Assembly (NCBI GenBank): GCA_964489525.1
Contig: CAZAYY010000003.1
Coordinates: 124,001-188,000 of the forward strand
Length of the DNA stretch: 64,000 nucleotides
Reading direction: 5' to 3'
From: CAZAYY01 sp964489525
GTDB taxonomy: Bacteria > Chloroflexota > Anaerolineae > Anaerolineales > JABWBV01
Both the position numbers and the translations under genes were made by a program. Shown here one piece after another: positions 1 through 8,676 of this stretch. The first letter of the stretch is position 1. Every line of letters starts with the position of its first letter. The notes under the pieces are model-generated. The model made no database searches and had not been told where the DNA came from. It saw only the letters and a program-made list of their open reading frames with translations.

Positions 1-636
1 AAGTTGTAGTCGGTGGGTCTGGATGTCACTCCAAACCTGTCGGATCGCGTCCTGGATGGCATCGTGGTTAAACCCACGCCGGGCCAGAAAACCATACATT
101 TTTTTTTGAAACACGGGTTTGTCCAACCCGGCATAACGAACGGCTTTTTTTCGAGCAGCCTCCAGCGCCAGCTGACCTTCATCCACATCAACCAGGGCAG
201 CCTGGATATGGCTTTCTGCCACCCCTTTCTGACGCAGTTCCTGGCGCAAAGCACGCGCCCCCCGTGGGCGAAACTCGGAGCGGTTATTCACCCAGGTTTG
301 GGCAAATTGCTGGTCGTTGGTAAACTCCAACGCTCGCAGCCGGTCGAGCACCTGTTGGACGGTTTCTTCGGGCGTTTCTCGCTTCTGCAAATGCTGAACA
401 ACTTCTGCCTCAGAACGCGGCCGGTAGCTGAGAAAGTTGAAGGCGCTTTGCAAGGCTTCTTCATAAGCATCTTTGGTTTGCAGGGTTTTAATCTGCTCTG
501 TGGTCAGGGTTTGCCCCAACCGCAAACCAACCGCCAGGATTTTCGCCAATCCAAACGCAAACGCATCATCCAGGTATACATTAACCCGGTTGGGGTTTCG
601 CTTCTGAATTCTTAAGGCGGTAATTTTTTGCTCCAT
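1..636 (-). CDS. recX: Regulatory protein RecX (3' end cut by window edge)
   Basis: RecX binds RecA and modulates its filaments in recombination and the SOS response. Translating the minus strand from the ATG at 636 gives at least 212 residues with no stop before position 1, so the C-terminus is missing. The N-terminus (MEQKITALRIQKRNPNRVNV) and the segment FLSYRPRSEAEVVQHL near residue 70 match the first helical repeat of RecX. A second repeat, with FAQTWVNNR and RPRGARALRQELRQKGV, follows at about residues 110-140. recA is often next to recX and could lie just left of the window. The family call is confident from sequence recognition; the regulatory role is known from the family. Confidence 0.88.
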   Translation of the reverse strand, partial: MEQKITALRIQKRNPNRVNVYLDDAFAFGLAKILAVGLRLGQTLTTEQIKTLQTKDAYEEALQSAFNFLSYRPRSEAEVVQHLQKRETPEETVQQVLDRLRALEFTNDQQFAQTWVNNRSEFRPRGARALRQELRQKGVAESHIQAALVDVDEGQLALEAARKKAVRYAGLDKPVFQKKMYGFLARRGFNHDAIQDAIRQVWSDIQTHRLQL

Positions 637-678
637 GAACCTCTATCGCCCAAAATGTTAATTGGGTTTCAAGAAAGT

Positions 679-724
679 AAAAAGCCGTAAACAGCATCGC
701 AGCATTCGATGACAGCCTACGGCT
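679..724 (-). terminator. Possible minus-strand hairpin terminator
   Basis: Arms 683-689 and 718-724 (AGCCGTA/TACGGCT) enclose a second hairpin (695-699 with 707-711, CATCG/CGATG). On the minus strand the outer stem runs into five T residues. It sits 3' of the possible gene remnant at 732-947, but no transcript can be assigned with certainty. Confidence 0.35.
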
Positions 725-1023
725 TTAACGCTCAGGTGGTATGCCCGGTTAACTGCATTAAACGGGCCAAATACCCGACAACGCGCACAGATGGGTGCGG
801 CGCAATTGGATATTCTTTTTTCCGCATCACAACCCAGGTTGGGTTGGCACAGCAAACAGAATCAAAGTCTGTTGGCTGAGAATCCTTAGCTTCAAACCAT
901 GGCTGCAATTCAGATGCAGCGAGTGTGGCGGCGACTTGGTTGCCTGTTCATCGCCGGTTCCGGTGGACTTTTACACTTTCCTGTGGTCTCTAAACCCGGA
1001 AATCCTTACTTAAAGTACGTGTA

Positions 1024-1041
1024 TTGATATCATTATATCAA
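1024..1041 (+). promoter_or_regulatory. AT-rich dyad, possible operator upstream of maeB
   Basis: TTGATAT at 1024-1030 and ATATCAA at 1035-1041 form a perfect 7-bp inverted repeat with a 4-bp spacer, in an AT-rich patch about 270 bp before the malic enzyme start. TTGATA could also act as a -35 element with a weak TAATAA 17 bp downstream. The shape fits a dimeric repressor site; the factor is unknown. Confidence 0.3.
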
Positions 1042-1307
1042 AACTTTAATAAATGGTGAGTAAAAAAAAACAAAATGGAGGTGCACGCCAATATTTTGTG
1101 AGAACCTGCAGCCAACCATTTTTATTCCCGGCAATTTACCGAAAACGCGCTCGCGCTTATAATTAGGGAGAAGAAGGCCAGCAAAACCCAAAAGGCAAGA
1201 CCCTCCGGCACAAGTTTTCTGCCACCCGGCAAGAGCGCCTCACGGCCTGGGTCTCGAATGGTGCGGGCAGGCTGGTTTCCAAGATTATTTTTCAGGAGCT
1301 GCAAAAA

Positions 1308-3590
1308 ATGAAACCTATCACCAACCAAGATGCGCTGGACTACCACCGCCTCAACAACAAACCAGGCAAAGTGTCGGTAACGCCCACCAAACCCATGGAC
1401 ACCCAACGCGACCTCAGCCTGGCCTATTCACCAGGCGTTGCAGTGCCCGTGTTGGAAATTTCTCGCAACCCCGAAGATGCCTATGAATACACCTCCAAAG
1501 GCAACCTTGTCGCCGTCATTTCCAATGGCACGGCCATCCTCGGCCTGGGCGACCTTGGCCCGCTTGCATCCAAACCAGTGATGGAAGGTAAAGGCGTGCT
1601 GTTTAAGCGGTTTGCCGATATTGATGTGTTCGATATCGAACTGGACGCTCGCGACCCGGAAGAAATCGTCCGGATTGTCGCTGCCCTGGCCCCCACCTTC
1701 GGCGGCATCAACCTGGAAGACATTAAAGCCCCGGAGTGCTTTTATATTGAACAAAAGCTTAAATCCATGCTGGATATCCCGGTATTCCACGATGACCAGC
1801 ACGGCACAGCGATTATTTCTTCTGCAGCGCTGATTAACGGGCTTGAAATCCAGGGTAAGAATATTGAAGACATCCGGATTGTGATTTCTGGCGCCGGGGC
1901 TTCGGCAGTTGCCTGTGCAGACCTGGCCGTTAAACTGGGCGTCCGCCGCGCAAACATCATGATGGTGGACAGCAAAGGGGTTATTTACAAAGGACGCACC
2001 CAGGGCATGAACGAATACAAAGAAGCCTACGCCCTGGAAACCAGCGCTCGCACCCTGGCGGATGCCATGGTAGGGGCTGATGTGTTTTATGGCCTTTCGG
2101 CGGCCGATTTACTCACCCCATCCATGGTTAAAACCATGTCGGACCGCCCGCTGATTTTCGCCATGGCCAACCCTGACCCTGAAATCAAGTACGAACTGGC
2201 TCGCGAAACCCGTCCAGACGCGATTGTCGCCACTGGCCGTTCCGATTACCCCAACCAGATTAACAACGTATTGGGTTTCCCGTTCATTTTCCGCGGCGCG
2301 CTGGACTCGCGAGCCCGCACGATTAACGATGAGATGAAAATTGCCGCCTCAAATGCGCTGGCAGCCCTTGCCCGCGAAGACGTGCCCGACAGTGTGCTGC
2401 AGGCTTATCGCAAAGAGCGGCTGCTCTTTGGGCCGGAATATATTATCCCCACCCCGCTCGACCCTCGTGTGCTGCTTTGGGTTGCCCCGGCTGTAGCCGA
2501 AGCCGCCATGAAAACCGGCGTTGCTCGCAAAACCTTCGACATTGAAGAATACCGCGAGCAGCTCGCCCTGCGCCAGGGTAAGGGCAACCAGATTCGCCGG
2601 CACATTTTACACAAAGCCCAATCGGCCAGCCCCAAGCGCAAAGTGGTTTTCAGCGAAGGGGAAGAACCGAAAATCATCCGGGCTGCCGCCCAGATTGAAC
2701 AGGAGGGGATTGGCATTCCAGTTTTGTTGGGACGCCAGCAGGTTGTGGATGAGATCATTCACTCCCTGATGCTGGATGCCCACCCGACCGTTATTGACCC
2801 GGCCACCTTTGAGCGCCACGCGGAATATACCCAGGCATTTTTTGAAATGCGCAGCCGCAAAGGCATCACCAAACGAGATGCCCTGAAGTTGATGCGCGAA
2901 CCAAACTATCTCGGACCGATGATGGTTAAAATGGGCGATGCCGATGCCTATGTTTCAGGGCTGACCTACGACTATCCCGATGTCATTCGCCCACTCTTGA
3001 AAGTGCATGGCACCCATCCCGATGCCTCGCTGGTCGCGGGCGTATACATTATGATTGTCAACGAACGCACCTACCTGTTTACCGATGCCACGGTCAACAT
3101 CGAACCTAACGCAGAAGAACTGGCCGAAATCGCCTGCCTGGCGGCCAACTTTGCCAAACAATTAGAACTCGAGCCGCGCGTGGCGATGCTTTCTTTCTCC
3201 AACTTTGGCAACACACCCCACCCGCTTTCCAACAAAGTCCGGAAAGCAGCCGAACTGGTTAAAGAAAAACACCCCGAACTGATGGTGGATGGCGAAATGC
3301 AAGCCGACACGGCCGTGGTTGCAGACATTATTGAGCAGCGCTATCCATTCAGCCAGGTGAACGATGCCAATGTGCTGGTGTTCCCCTCGCTGGAATCGGC
3401 CAACATTGCCTACAAACTGCTGGCCCGGTTGGGCAACGCAATTGCCATTGGACCCATTTTGCTGGGCACTGGGGCTCCAGGCCATGTTTTGCAGCGCGGC
3501 GATGAGGTGGTGGACATCGTCAATGTGGCTGCGGTGGCAGTGATGGATTCCATGAAACGGTTCACTGCCGGTCACAGCCACAAAGCATAA
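1308..3590 (+). CDS. maeB: NADP-dependent malic enzyme with C-terminal phosphotransacetylase-like domain
   Basis: It converts malate to pyruvate and CO2 with reduction of NADP, linking the TCA cycle to pyruvate and NADPH supply in the cytoplasm. The 760-residue length is typical of the MaeB hybrid class. Residues 1 to about 425 are the malic enzyme: SLAYSPGVAVPVLEI near 37-51 carries the catalytic Tyr, EDIKAPECF lies near 137, and the nucleotide fold VISGAGASAVACADLAV is near 190. Residues from about 438 onward are phosphotransacetylase-like. In studied homologues this domain is regulatory (acetyl-CoA sensing), not a transferase. The start ATG has an AGGAG-type site about 9 bp upstream. The gene is followed after 17 bp by the phosphatase gene, perhaps as one transcript. 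Confidence 0.93.
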   Translation: MKPITNQDALDYHRLNNKPGKVSVTPTKPMDTQRDLSLAYSPGVAVPVLEISRNPEDAYEYTSKGNLVAVISNGTAILGLGDLGPLASKPVMEGKGVLFKRFADIDVFDIELDARDPEEIVRIVAALAPTFGGINLEDIKAPECFYIEQKLKSMLDIPVFHDDQHGTAIISSAALINGLEIQGKNIEDIRIVISGAGASAVACADLAVKLGVRRANIMMVDSKGVIYKGRTQGMNEYKEAYALETSARTLADAMVGADVFYGLSAADLLTPSMVKTMSDRPLIFAMANPDPEIKYELARETRPDAIVATGRSDYPNQINNVLGFPFIFRGALDSRARTINDEMKIAASNALAALAREDVPDSVLQAYRKERLLFGPEYIIPTPLDPRVLLWVAPAVAEAAMKTGVARKTFDIEEYREQLALRQGKGNQIRRHILHKAQSASPKRKVVFSEGEEPKIIRAAAQIEQEGIGIPVLLGRQQVVDEIIHSLMLDAHPTVIDPATFERHAEYTQAFFEMRSRKGITKRDALKLMREPNYLGPMMVKMGDADAYVSGLTYDYPDVIRPLLKVHGTHPDASLVAGVYIMIVNERTYLFTDATVNIEPNAEELAEIACLAANFAKQLELEPRVAMLSFSNFGNTPHPLSNKVRKAAELVKEKHPELMVDGEMQADTAVVADIIEQRYPFSQVNDANVLVFPSLESANIAYKLLARLGNAIAIGPILLGTGAPGHVLQRGDEVVDIVNVAAVAVMDSMKRFTAGHSHKA

Positions 3591-3607
3591 AGGAGAAAAA
3601 CCGCAAG

Positions 3608-4105
3608 GTGAAACCAAAAACACGGGTTTTATTCGTCTGCCTGGGCAACATTGTGCGGAGCCCGTTGGCGGAACACATGTTCCGCCAACGGGTCGCACAG
3701 GCCGGGCTGGACGCTTTTTATCACACCGAATCGGCTGGCACAGCCAACTACCACGTTGGAGAGCCGCCTGACCCCCGCATGCAGCGGGTTGCCGCCCGGC
3801 GCGGGCTGGTATACACCGGGCAGGGAAGGCAGTTCCAGCGCAGCGATTTTGAGCGGTTCGACATCATCCTGGCAATGGACACAGAAAACCGGGCAGCTTT
3901 GCTGCGCCAGGCTCGTTCCGAAGAAGACCGGCTAAAAGTGCGCCTCATGCGCGATTTTGACCCCGAAGCAGCCGCCAACGCCAGCGTTCCAGACCCATAC
4001 TACGACAATATTCGCGGGTTCGAAGAGGTGTTCGAAATTATTGACCGCAGCTGCCAATCTTTGCTGCAAACCCTTGAATCCGAACGAATTTCCCAGGCAG
4101 AGTAA
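3608..4105 (+). CDS. Low-molecular-weight protein-tyrosine-phosphatase family protein
   Basis: A cytoplasmic Cys-based phosphatase of 165 residues, normal for the family. The P-loop C-X5-R-S is CLGNIVRS at residues 11-18, with nucleophile C11 and R17; the usual Cys at the sixth loop position is Val. The general-acid loop is DPYY near residue 127. Translation starts at GTG 3608, with AAGGAGA upstream. It is followed after 3 bp by a fructosamine kinase gene. Bacterial members next to such kinases have been shown to act as protein-ribulosamine 5-phosphatases, so protein deglycation is a better guess here than tyrosine signalling. That assignment is inferred from context. Confidence 0.85.
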   Translation: MKPKTRVLFVCLGNIVRSPLAEHMFRQRVAQAGLDAFYHTESAGTANYHVGEPPDPRMQRVAARRGLVYTGQGRQFQRSDFERFDIILAMDTENRAALLRQARSEEDRLKVRLMRDFDPEAAANASVPDPYYDNIRGFEEVFEIIDRSCQSLLQTLESERISQAE

Positions 4106-4108
4106 AGT

Positions 4109-4963
4109 ATGCACATTCCAAAAGCAGTTCAAACCTGGTTGCAAGAAAACAAAGCCGGAGAAGCGGCCAGTGCCCGTCCGGTCAGCGGTGGTTCCATTAA
4201 CAACGGGCTGCGAATTGAAACCAATACCGGCCAGTTGTTTTTCATGAAAACCAACCCGCGTGTTCCTGCCGATATGTTTGCCTGCGAGGCCGAAGCCCTC
4301 CAGGAACTGACCAAGCCAGACGGGCCGCGTTTTCCCAAAGCCTTTCTGCATGGCCCGGATTTCCTGTTGATGGAATACATGCACCAGGCGCCCCATAAGC
4401 CGGATTATTGGGAAACCCTGGGACGTAAACTCGCCATCCTGCACAACTACCAATCCCCCCAATTTGGGTTCTGGCGCGACAACTACATTGGCAGTTCGCT
4501 CCAGCCTAACCCAATGGAAGAGGATGGGTTTTTGTTTTATGGCGAACACCGCCTGGGCTTCCAGGCGGGAATGGCCTATCGCAACGGACTGCTCACCCCG
4601 GCAGAAACTCGCCAGGTAAACTTGCTTGCCCAACGGCTGGCCGAATTTATCCCGGAACAACCGGCTGCTCTGCTGCATGGCGACCTGTGGAGTGGGAACA
4701 TTATTGCCGATGATGCTGGCGAACCTGTGCTGATTGACCCGGCCGCTTATTATGGCTGGCCGGAAACAGACCTGGCGATGACGGTTTTGTTTGGTTCACC
4801 CCCCGAAAAATTTTTTAGAGCCTACCAGGAAGTGCGACCGCTGCCCTCCGGCTTATACGACCGCTTCCCGATATACAACCTGTACCACTTGTTAAACCAT
4901 CTGAACCTGTTTGGCCGCAGCTACTATTCCCAGGTAATCACAATTCTGCGCCGCTTTGCCTGA
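4109..4963 (+). CDS. Fructosamine/ketosamine-3-kinase family protein
   Basis: This family phosphorylates sugar adducts on lysine side chains at O-3, which destabilises them and frees the amine. The fold is that of aminoglycoside/choline kinases. At 284 residues it has normal length. The catalytic loop HGDLWSGNI lies near residues 190-198, and the metal-binding DPAAYYG, followed by the GWPETDLAM helix, lies near 210-222, both diagnostic of the family. The start ATG lies 3 bp after the stop of the upstream phosphatase gene, so the two are almost surely co-translated. Bacterial members mostly prefer ribulosamines or erythrulosamines over fructosamines. Substrate is inferred from family. Confidence 0.9.
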   Translation: MHIPKAVQTWLQENKAGEAASARPVSGGSINNGLRIETNTGQLFFMKTNPRVPADMFACEAEALQELTKPDGPRFPKAFLHGPDFLLMEYMHQAPHKPDYWETLGRKLAILHNYQSPQFGFWRDNYIGSSLQPNPMEEDGFLFYGEHRLGFQAGMAYRNGLLTPAETRQVNLLAQRLAEFIPEQPAALLHGDLWSGNIIADDAGEPVLIDPAAYYGWPETDLAMTVLFGSPPEKFFRAYQEVRPLPSGLYDRFPIYNLYHLLNHLNLFGRSYYSQVITILRRFA

Positions 4964-5035
4964 TAAGCCGCTTTGAAAGCCCAATAAGCGATAAAAAAAC
5001 TTGCCTGGCAGCAACGCAGCCACAGCCCAGAATAT

Positions 5036-6571
5036 TTATTCAATGGCTGGCGTTGATTCCAAGGGGTTCGTATCCGGGCTGGCTGCTTGGCGCTGGACCG
5101 GCTTAATCACCTGGTAAACCGAAACCAGTTCTGCCCGGCCGCGGATGCCGATATCCCCAATCAGATGAAGCGGGTAGGCATCACTCACCCCGGTTTTGGT
5201 GCTGCCACTGATAAAAAGCCGGTTAGGTTTGGAAAGCTCTGAAAGCCTTGAAGCGACATTTACCGTGTCACCCAAAACCACCAGTTCAATCCGTTCATGG
5301 GTCACAATATAGCCCGCCATCACTGGGCCAGAATTAACCCCAATCCCAATTTGCAAGGGCCGCGAAAGTGGGAATTCGGTGCTGCGAACCGCCTGCATCA
5401 TTTCAAGGCTGGCATCAATCGCTTTCTGGGCGGCATCGCTTTCGCCGTATATCATGCCAAAGGTGGCCATGATCCCATCCCCCATGTAGTTGTTCACCAA
5501 TCCCCCGTGCTTGAAGACAATCTCGGTGATTTTTTGGTAGAAGATGGACAGCAAAGCACCAAACTGCTGCACCCCAAGCTGCTCGGCCAGTCCGGTGGAA
5601 TCCAGAATGTCGACAAACAAAACGGTGACCTCTTTCCGCACCAGGCCAGGCAGGTAGCCTGTTTGGAAATAATCTTCCAACAGGTAGTTGACTTCAGAGG
5701 GAGCCAGAAAGCGCTGGAGCAGGTTGCGGAATTTTTGCTCCCCTTTAACCCGATCAATCAGGCGGACTCGCTGGATGGTCAGGGCAGCCATGTGACTGAT
5801 GGCAATCCCCAGTTTTACATCTTGTTGGCTGAAAGGGCGGGTGTCGGGCTGGGTTTTATACAGGCAAATCAGGCCATACGCCGTTTCACCCGCCAAAATC
5901 GGCACACACAGGGCAGAACGAATGCGCAGTAACGAAGCACTGTTGCGAATCACAGGGTCGTTTTCCTGCATGATATCGGGGATGTTGATGGCTTTGTTTT
6001 GCTGAATGGCTTCGCGAGCAATTGAAAGCGGAAACCCCAAATCGTGCAGGCGCTCGAATTGGTTTTCAAGGATAACAAAGCACTCCTCAGCCCCCATAAA
6101 TTGCTTAAGCAGCTCAGCCGATTTCGCCAGGGCCACATCCAGGTCCAGGATGGTGTTGAACTCACCAGCAATTTCATATAACAAGGCAGCATGCGAATCA
6201 AACGACTCAATCACCACGTCCCGGGTCAGCGGGCGAGTGCCTGCCCGACTGTCTTCAAACAGCTGGGTGCGGTTCTTGGCCAGGTCGCACACAATCAGGC
6301 AGCCTCCAATCCGAATTTGGTCGCCAGGGTTGAGGCTGCTGGTGGTTTCGAGCAGCCTACCGTTCAGGTAGGTACCGTTGGTGCTGTTCAGGTCTGTCAG
6401 CCGGGCAATATTCGAATCGGGAATGTACAAAATTTCGGCATGGTGGCGCGATGCAGAAATATCTTCAACGAAAACGTCGACTGCTGGAGCCCGACCGAGG
6501 ATGTTTGAACCCGCCTGCAATTTATATTCCCTGGGTTCACCTGATGGGGTGCGAATGGTTAAAGTCCACAT
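5036..6571 (-). CDS. FHA-GAF-class III adenylate/guanylate cyclase
   Basis: A 511-residue cytoplasmic signalling enzyme. Residues 20-95 form an FHA phosphothreonine-binding domain, with GRAPAVDVFVEDISASRHH and NSTNGTYLNG. A GAF sensor domain follows at about 135-275. The catalytic domain starts near 308: VTVLFVDILDSTG holds the first metal Asp, NNYMGDGIMATFG the second, and VVLGDTVNVASRL the base-contacting Asp and the transition-state Asn/Arg pair. All needed residues are present, so cyclic AMP synthesis is likely. The ATG at 6571 was chosen over an upstream in-frame ATG at 6640 because AGGGAGAAAC sits directly before it and FHA homology begins there. No gene downstream shares its strand closely. 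Confidence 0.9.
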   Translation of the reverse strand: MWTLTIRTPSGEPREYKLQAGSNILGRAPAVDVFVEDISASRHHAEILYIPDSNIARLTDLNSTNGTYLNGRLLETTSSLNPGDQIRIGGCLIVCDLAKNRTQLFEDSRAGTRPLTRDVVIESFDSHAALLYEIAGEFNTILDLDVALAKSAELLKQFMGAEECFVILENQFERLHDLGFPLSIAREAIQQNKAINIPDIMQENDPVIRNSASLLRIRSALCVPILAGETAYGLICLYKTQPDTRPFSQQDVKLGIAISHMAALTIQRVRLIDRVKGEQKFRNLLQRFLAPSEVNYLLEDYFQTGYLPGLVRKEVTVLFVDILDSTGLAEQLGVQQFGALLSIFYQKITEIVFKHGGLVNNYMGDGIMATFGMIYGESDAAQKAIDASLEMMQAVRSTEFPLSRPLQIGIGVNSGPVMAGYIVTHERIELVVLGDTVNVASRLSELSKPNRLFISGSTKTGVSDAYPLHLIGDIGIRGRAELVSVYQVIKPVQRQAASPDTNPLESTPAIE

Positions 6572-6768
6572 ATGTTTCTCCCTCTGGTCATCAAACCAAG
6601 AACCTCCGGGTGATGACGCCCCTTTGAAAATGGCGGACACGCCTTTCCAATCCCTGCATTGAAAGTTTCGGTGTTTTCAGGAAACGGAGCCACCCTTATC
6701 GCTCATAAAATAATTTTAGCAGGTTTTCAACTTCAGATGAGGCCTTTCTACCCACTAAGTCCCCGTAA

Positions 6769-6801
6769 ATGTCCAACCCCACCCCAAACTTTGGGGCGGG
6801 G
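6769..6801. repeat. GC-rich palindromic repeat, copy 1
   Basis: CCCC-A-CCCCAAA faces TTTGGGGCGGGG around a short loop, giving a hairpin with one mismatch. The lead-in ATGTCCAACCCCACCCC and the arm TTTGGGGCGGGG recur at 51241-51286 and, less exactly, at 59909-59949. This marks a REP-like intergenic family. It sits between the divergent cyclase promoter side and the 3' end of the aminotransferase. Confidence 0.7.
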
Positions 6802-6823
6802 ACAAGAAAAGCTAGCGGCCAGC

Positions 6824-8251
6824 CTATGGCGATTCAACAAAGCGAAAATATGCATCAAAATCCGGAGCCCACCCTTGCGGATGATATTCACCGCTGGCAA
6901 TGTCCTGGTGATAAACGCCTGTGTAATCGCCTCGCACAATTTTAAGCAAGGCTTCAATCAGTATATCAATTTCATCCGTGGTGTTGTACAGACCAAATGA
7001 AATCCGAATCAGGCCAGGCATGTGTTCCTTATTTTCAGCCAGGATTGCAGAACGAGTTTGCTGCTGCTCTTCCTTGCTGAGATGGAGCAAATGCAAAATA
7101 TACGGGTGGGCGCAAAAACAGCCATTGCGCACCCCAATGGCAAATTCGTGGCCCAAAATTGCGGCAACCAAAAAGTGCGACATGCCGCGCAGATTGAAAG
7201 GAATCACGCCTAACCGTTGGTGAACGGTAGAAAGGTCGGAACTGCCATAAACCTGAACGCCCGGAACCTCAGCCAGGCGGCTCAGGGCATAGTGGGTTAA
7301 CGCAGCCTCGTGTTGGGCAACAACGTCCATACCAATGGCTTCCAGCTGGCGAATGGCAGCAGCCAGGGCGATTGCCCCGGCAGTGTTGGGGCTTCCGGCT
7401 TCATCACGGTCGGGCAGGCCAGCCCAAACCACGTCCTCAAGAGTCACAATTGAAACTGTGCCACCGCCCACCATATCCGGAACCCCCTGATGAAGCAGGT
7501 CGCGCCGCCCAACCAGGGCGCCGCCGCCATATGGAGCATACATTTTGTGTGCTGAAATGGCAACGAAATCATAATGGGCTGGGTGCGAGAGTTTTTTCAT
7601 GTTCACCTTGCGGTGGGGCGCAAGCTGGGCACAGTCCACCGCAATGTAAGCGCCAACGCCGTGGGCTTTTTCCGCCAGGCGGTCCACCGGGTTGAGAAAG
7701 CCCGTCACATTGCTGGCCCCAGTGATGGCCACCAGCGCCACCCGGCTGCCATACTCCGCCAGTTTGCGATCAAAATCGCCTTCGTCCAGCTCTCCGGTGG
7801 GGGTGAGCGCAATATGAATCGCCTCGGCATGTTCGCGCCAGGGCAGGTCGTTCGAGTGATGCTCCATAGCCGTTGTGAGCACGATGTTGCGCTCGGCGCT
7901 AAAAGGAAAACGCCGGGCGAGCTTGTTAATCGCCTCGGTGGTGTTCTTAACAAAAATGACCGTGTGTTCAGCCGGGTCGGCGCCCAAAAATTCGGAAACA
8001 ATCTGGCGCGACTGTTCGAAAAGGTGCGTGGAAATTTGGCTCTTAAACCCTGTTCCGCGATGGACACTGCTGTAATACTGCATAAATGCATCCACCGCAG
8101 CCTGAACAGATTGCAGGGGCGGCGTGGATGCCGCATTATCGAAATTGATGTAGCGCTGTTTTACCCCGGCCAGGGTAGGGGTCTGGACATCCAGGCCATT
8201 AAATAAATGTTGAAAAGTGTGGTTGGTTTGAGTGAAGCCCTGGTTTTGCAT
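6824..8251 (-). CDS. Class V aminotransferase, SufS/cysteine desulfurase-like PLP enzyme
   Basis: PLP enzyme of 475 residues, longer than SufS (about 405) because of a C-terminal tail. NFDNAASTPPLQSVQAAVDA near residues 35-55 is the family N-terminal motif. The Schiff-base lysine is in AISAHKMYAPYGGGALVG near residue 235, and VRNGCFCAHP near 378 places a Cys where desulfurases have the catalytic one. It may therefore mobilise sulfur from cysteine, but no Fe-S assembly genes are nearby, so another lyase activity is possible. The ATG at 8251 was preferred because GAGAGGAG sits about 6 bp upstream; an ATG six bases earlier overlaps that site. Confidence 0.82.
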   Translation of the reverse strand: MQNQGFTQTNHTFQHLFNGLDVQTPTLAGVKQRYINFDNAASTPPLQSVQAAVDAFMQYYSSVHRGTGFKSQISTHLFEQSRQIVSEFLGADPAEHTVIFVKNTTEAINKLARRFPFSAERNIVLTTAMEHHSNDLPWREHAEAIHIALTPTGELDEGDFDRKLAEYGSRVALVAITGASNVTGFLNPVDRLAEKAHGVGAYIAVDCAQLAPHRKVNMKKLSHPAHYDFVAISAHKMYAPYGGGALVGRRDLLHQGVPDMVGGGTVSIVTLEDVVWAGLPDRDEAGSPNTAGAIALAAAIRQLEAIGMDVVAQHEAALTHYALSRLAEVPGVQVYGSSDLSTVHQRLGVIPFNLRGMSHFLVAAILGHEFAIGVRNGCFCAHPYILHLLHLSKEEQQQTRSAILAENKEHMPGLIRISFGLYNTTDEIDILIEALLKIVRGDYTGVYHQDIASGEYHPQGWAPDFDAYFRFVESP

Positions 8252-8559
8252 GAACATCTCCTCTCGTGGCTGGGCAGGCAAGCCTGAAGTTGGTCTTATT
8301 ATACACAACCCAAATCAAAAGCGCCGTAGAAAAAAAGGCGCGCGAAAACGGGGGCCCATGACGAAATCAGCTCCAATAACGGCCATGCAGCCCACCCCCT
8401 GGCAGCCCGCCGGCGATCTATTTTCAAGAGCAGCAGAAGGCAGCTTGCCCGTTTTCGCCCCCGCCCCAGGCCTGAAGGCAGGAAAATGAGTAGGAGATGG
8501 CCGATGGTACTTTCAGGGGGTGCAGGTTAAGTGCCTGAATATGAAGAATTTTGGCCGTT
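8252..8559. other. Intergenic space between divergent transcription units
   Basis: This stretch separates the aminotransferase start (minus strand) from the mraZ control region (plus strand). No open frame with a ribosome site was seen. Apart from short G and C runs it shows nothing that can be named. Confidence 0.5.
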
Positions 8560-8573
8560 GTGGGTTAAATGGC

Positions 8574-8602
8574 TTGCGTTGTGGGGAAAAGTGGTATACA
8601 AT
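8574..8602 (+). promoter_or_regulatory. dcw operon promoter
   Basis: TTGCGT at 8574-8579 and TACAAT at 8597-8602 are separated by 17 bp, a good primary-sigma promoter. The start point would fall near 8609, inside the array of MraZ boxes, so binding there would block transcription. Confidence 0.7.
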
Positions 8603-8637
8603 GTGGATATCCGTGGGATAAAGTGGCACAAAGTGGG
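8581..8637 (+). promoter_or_regulatory. MraZ box array
   Basis: GTGG(G) motifs start at 8581, 8591, 8603, 8613, 8623 and 8633; the last four are exactly 10 bp apart. A further GTGGG starts at 8560. In studied bacteria MraZ binds direct TGGGN repeats at 10-bp spacing and represses its own operon. The array covers the -10 region and the likely start point, which predicts autorepression. Confidence 0.85.
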
Positions 8638-8657
8638 ACGCCGGCTGGGCCGGCGTC
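8637..8657 (+). promoter_or_regulatory. Leader hairpin before mraZ
   Basis: GACGCCGGC (8637-8645) and GCCGGCGTC (8649-8657) form a perfect 9-bp stem with a 3-nt loop, beginning within the last MraZ box. No T-run follows, so it is not a plain terminator. It may stabilise the leader or affect translation. Confidence 0.5.
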
Positions 8658-8676
8658 TGCCAGTTAAGGATTAAAT

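Larger units (their letters stand above)
637..1307. other. Intergenic region, 671 bp, no secure gene
   Basis: No frame here gives a convincing gene. On the minus strand a stop-free stretch at 732-947 (71 codons) reads like protein, ending LARLMQLTGHTT and holding a CC pair. It has no ATG, GTG or TTG start with a ribosome site and may be a gene remnant. It ends just before the hairpin at 683-724, which would suit a minus-strand terminator. On the plus strand an overlapping frame contains CSECGG, which resembles a zinc ribbon but lacks a second pair in the right place. The part next to maeB holds an AT-rich dyad. Confidence 0.4.

Noticed and set aside
13..615. Plus-strand open frame of 200 codons
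   Set aside because: Shadow of recX, which is clear on the minus strand and runs off the window edge.
795..1013. Small plus-strand frame with CSECGG, zinc-ribbon-like
   Set aside because: Only one CxxC pair, no ribosome site, and three frames across this stretch look equally protein-like.
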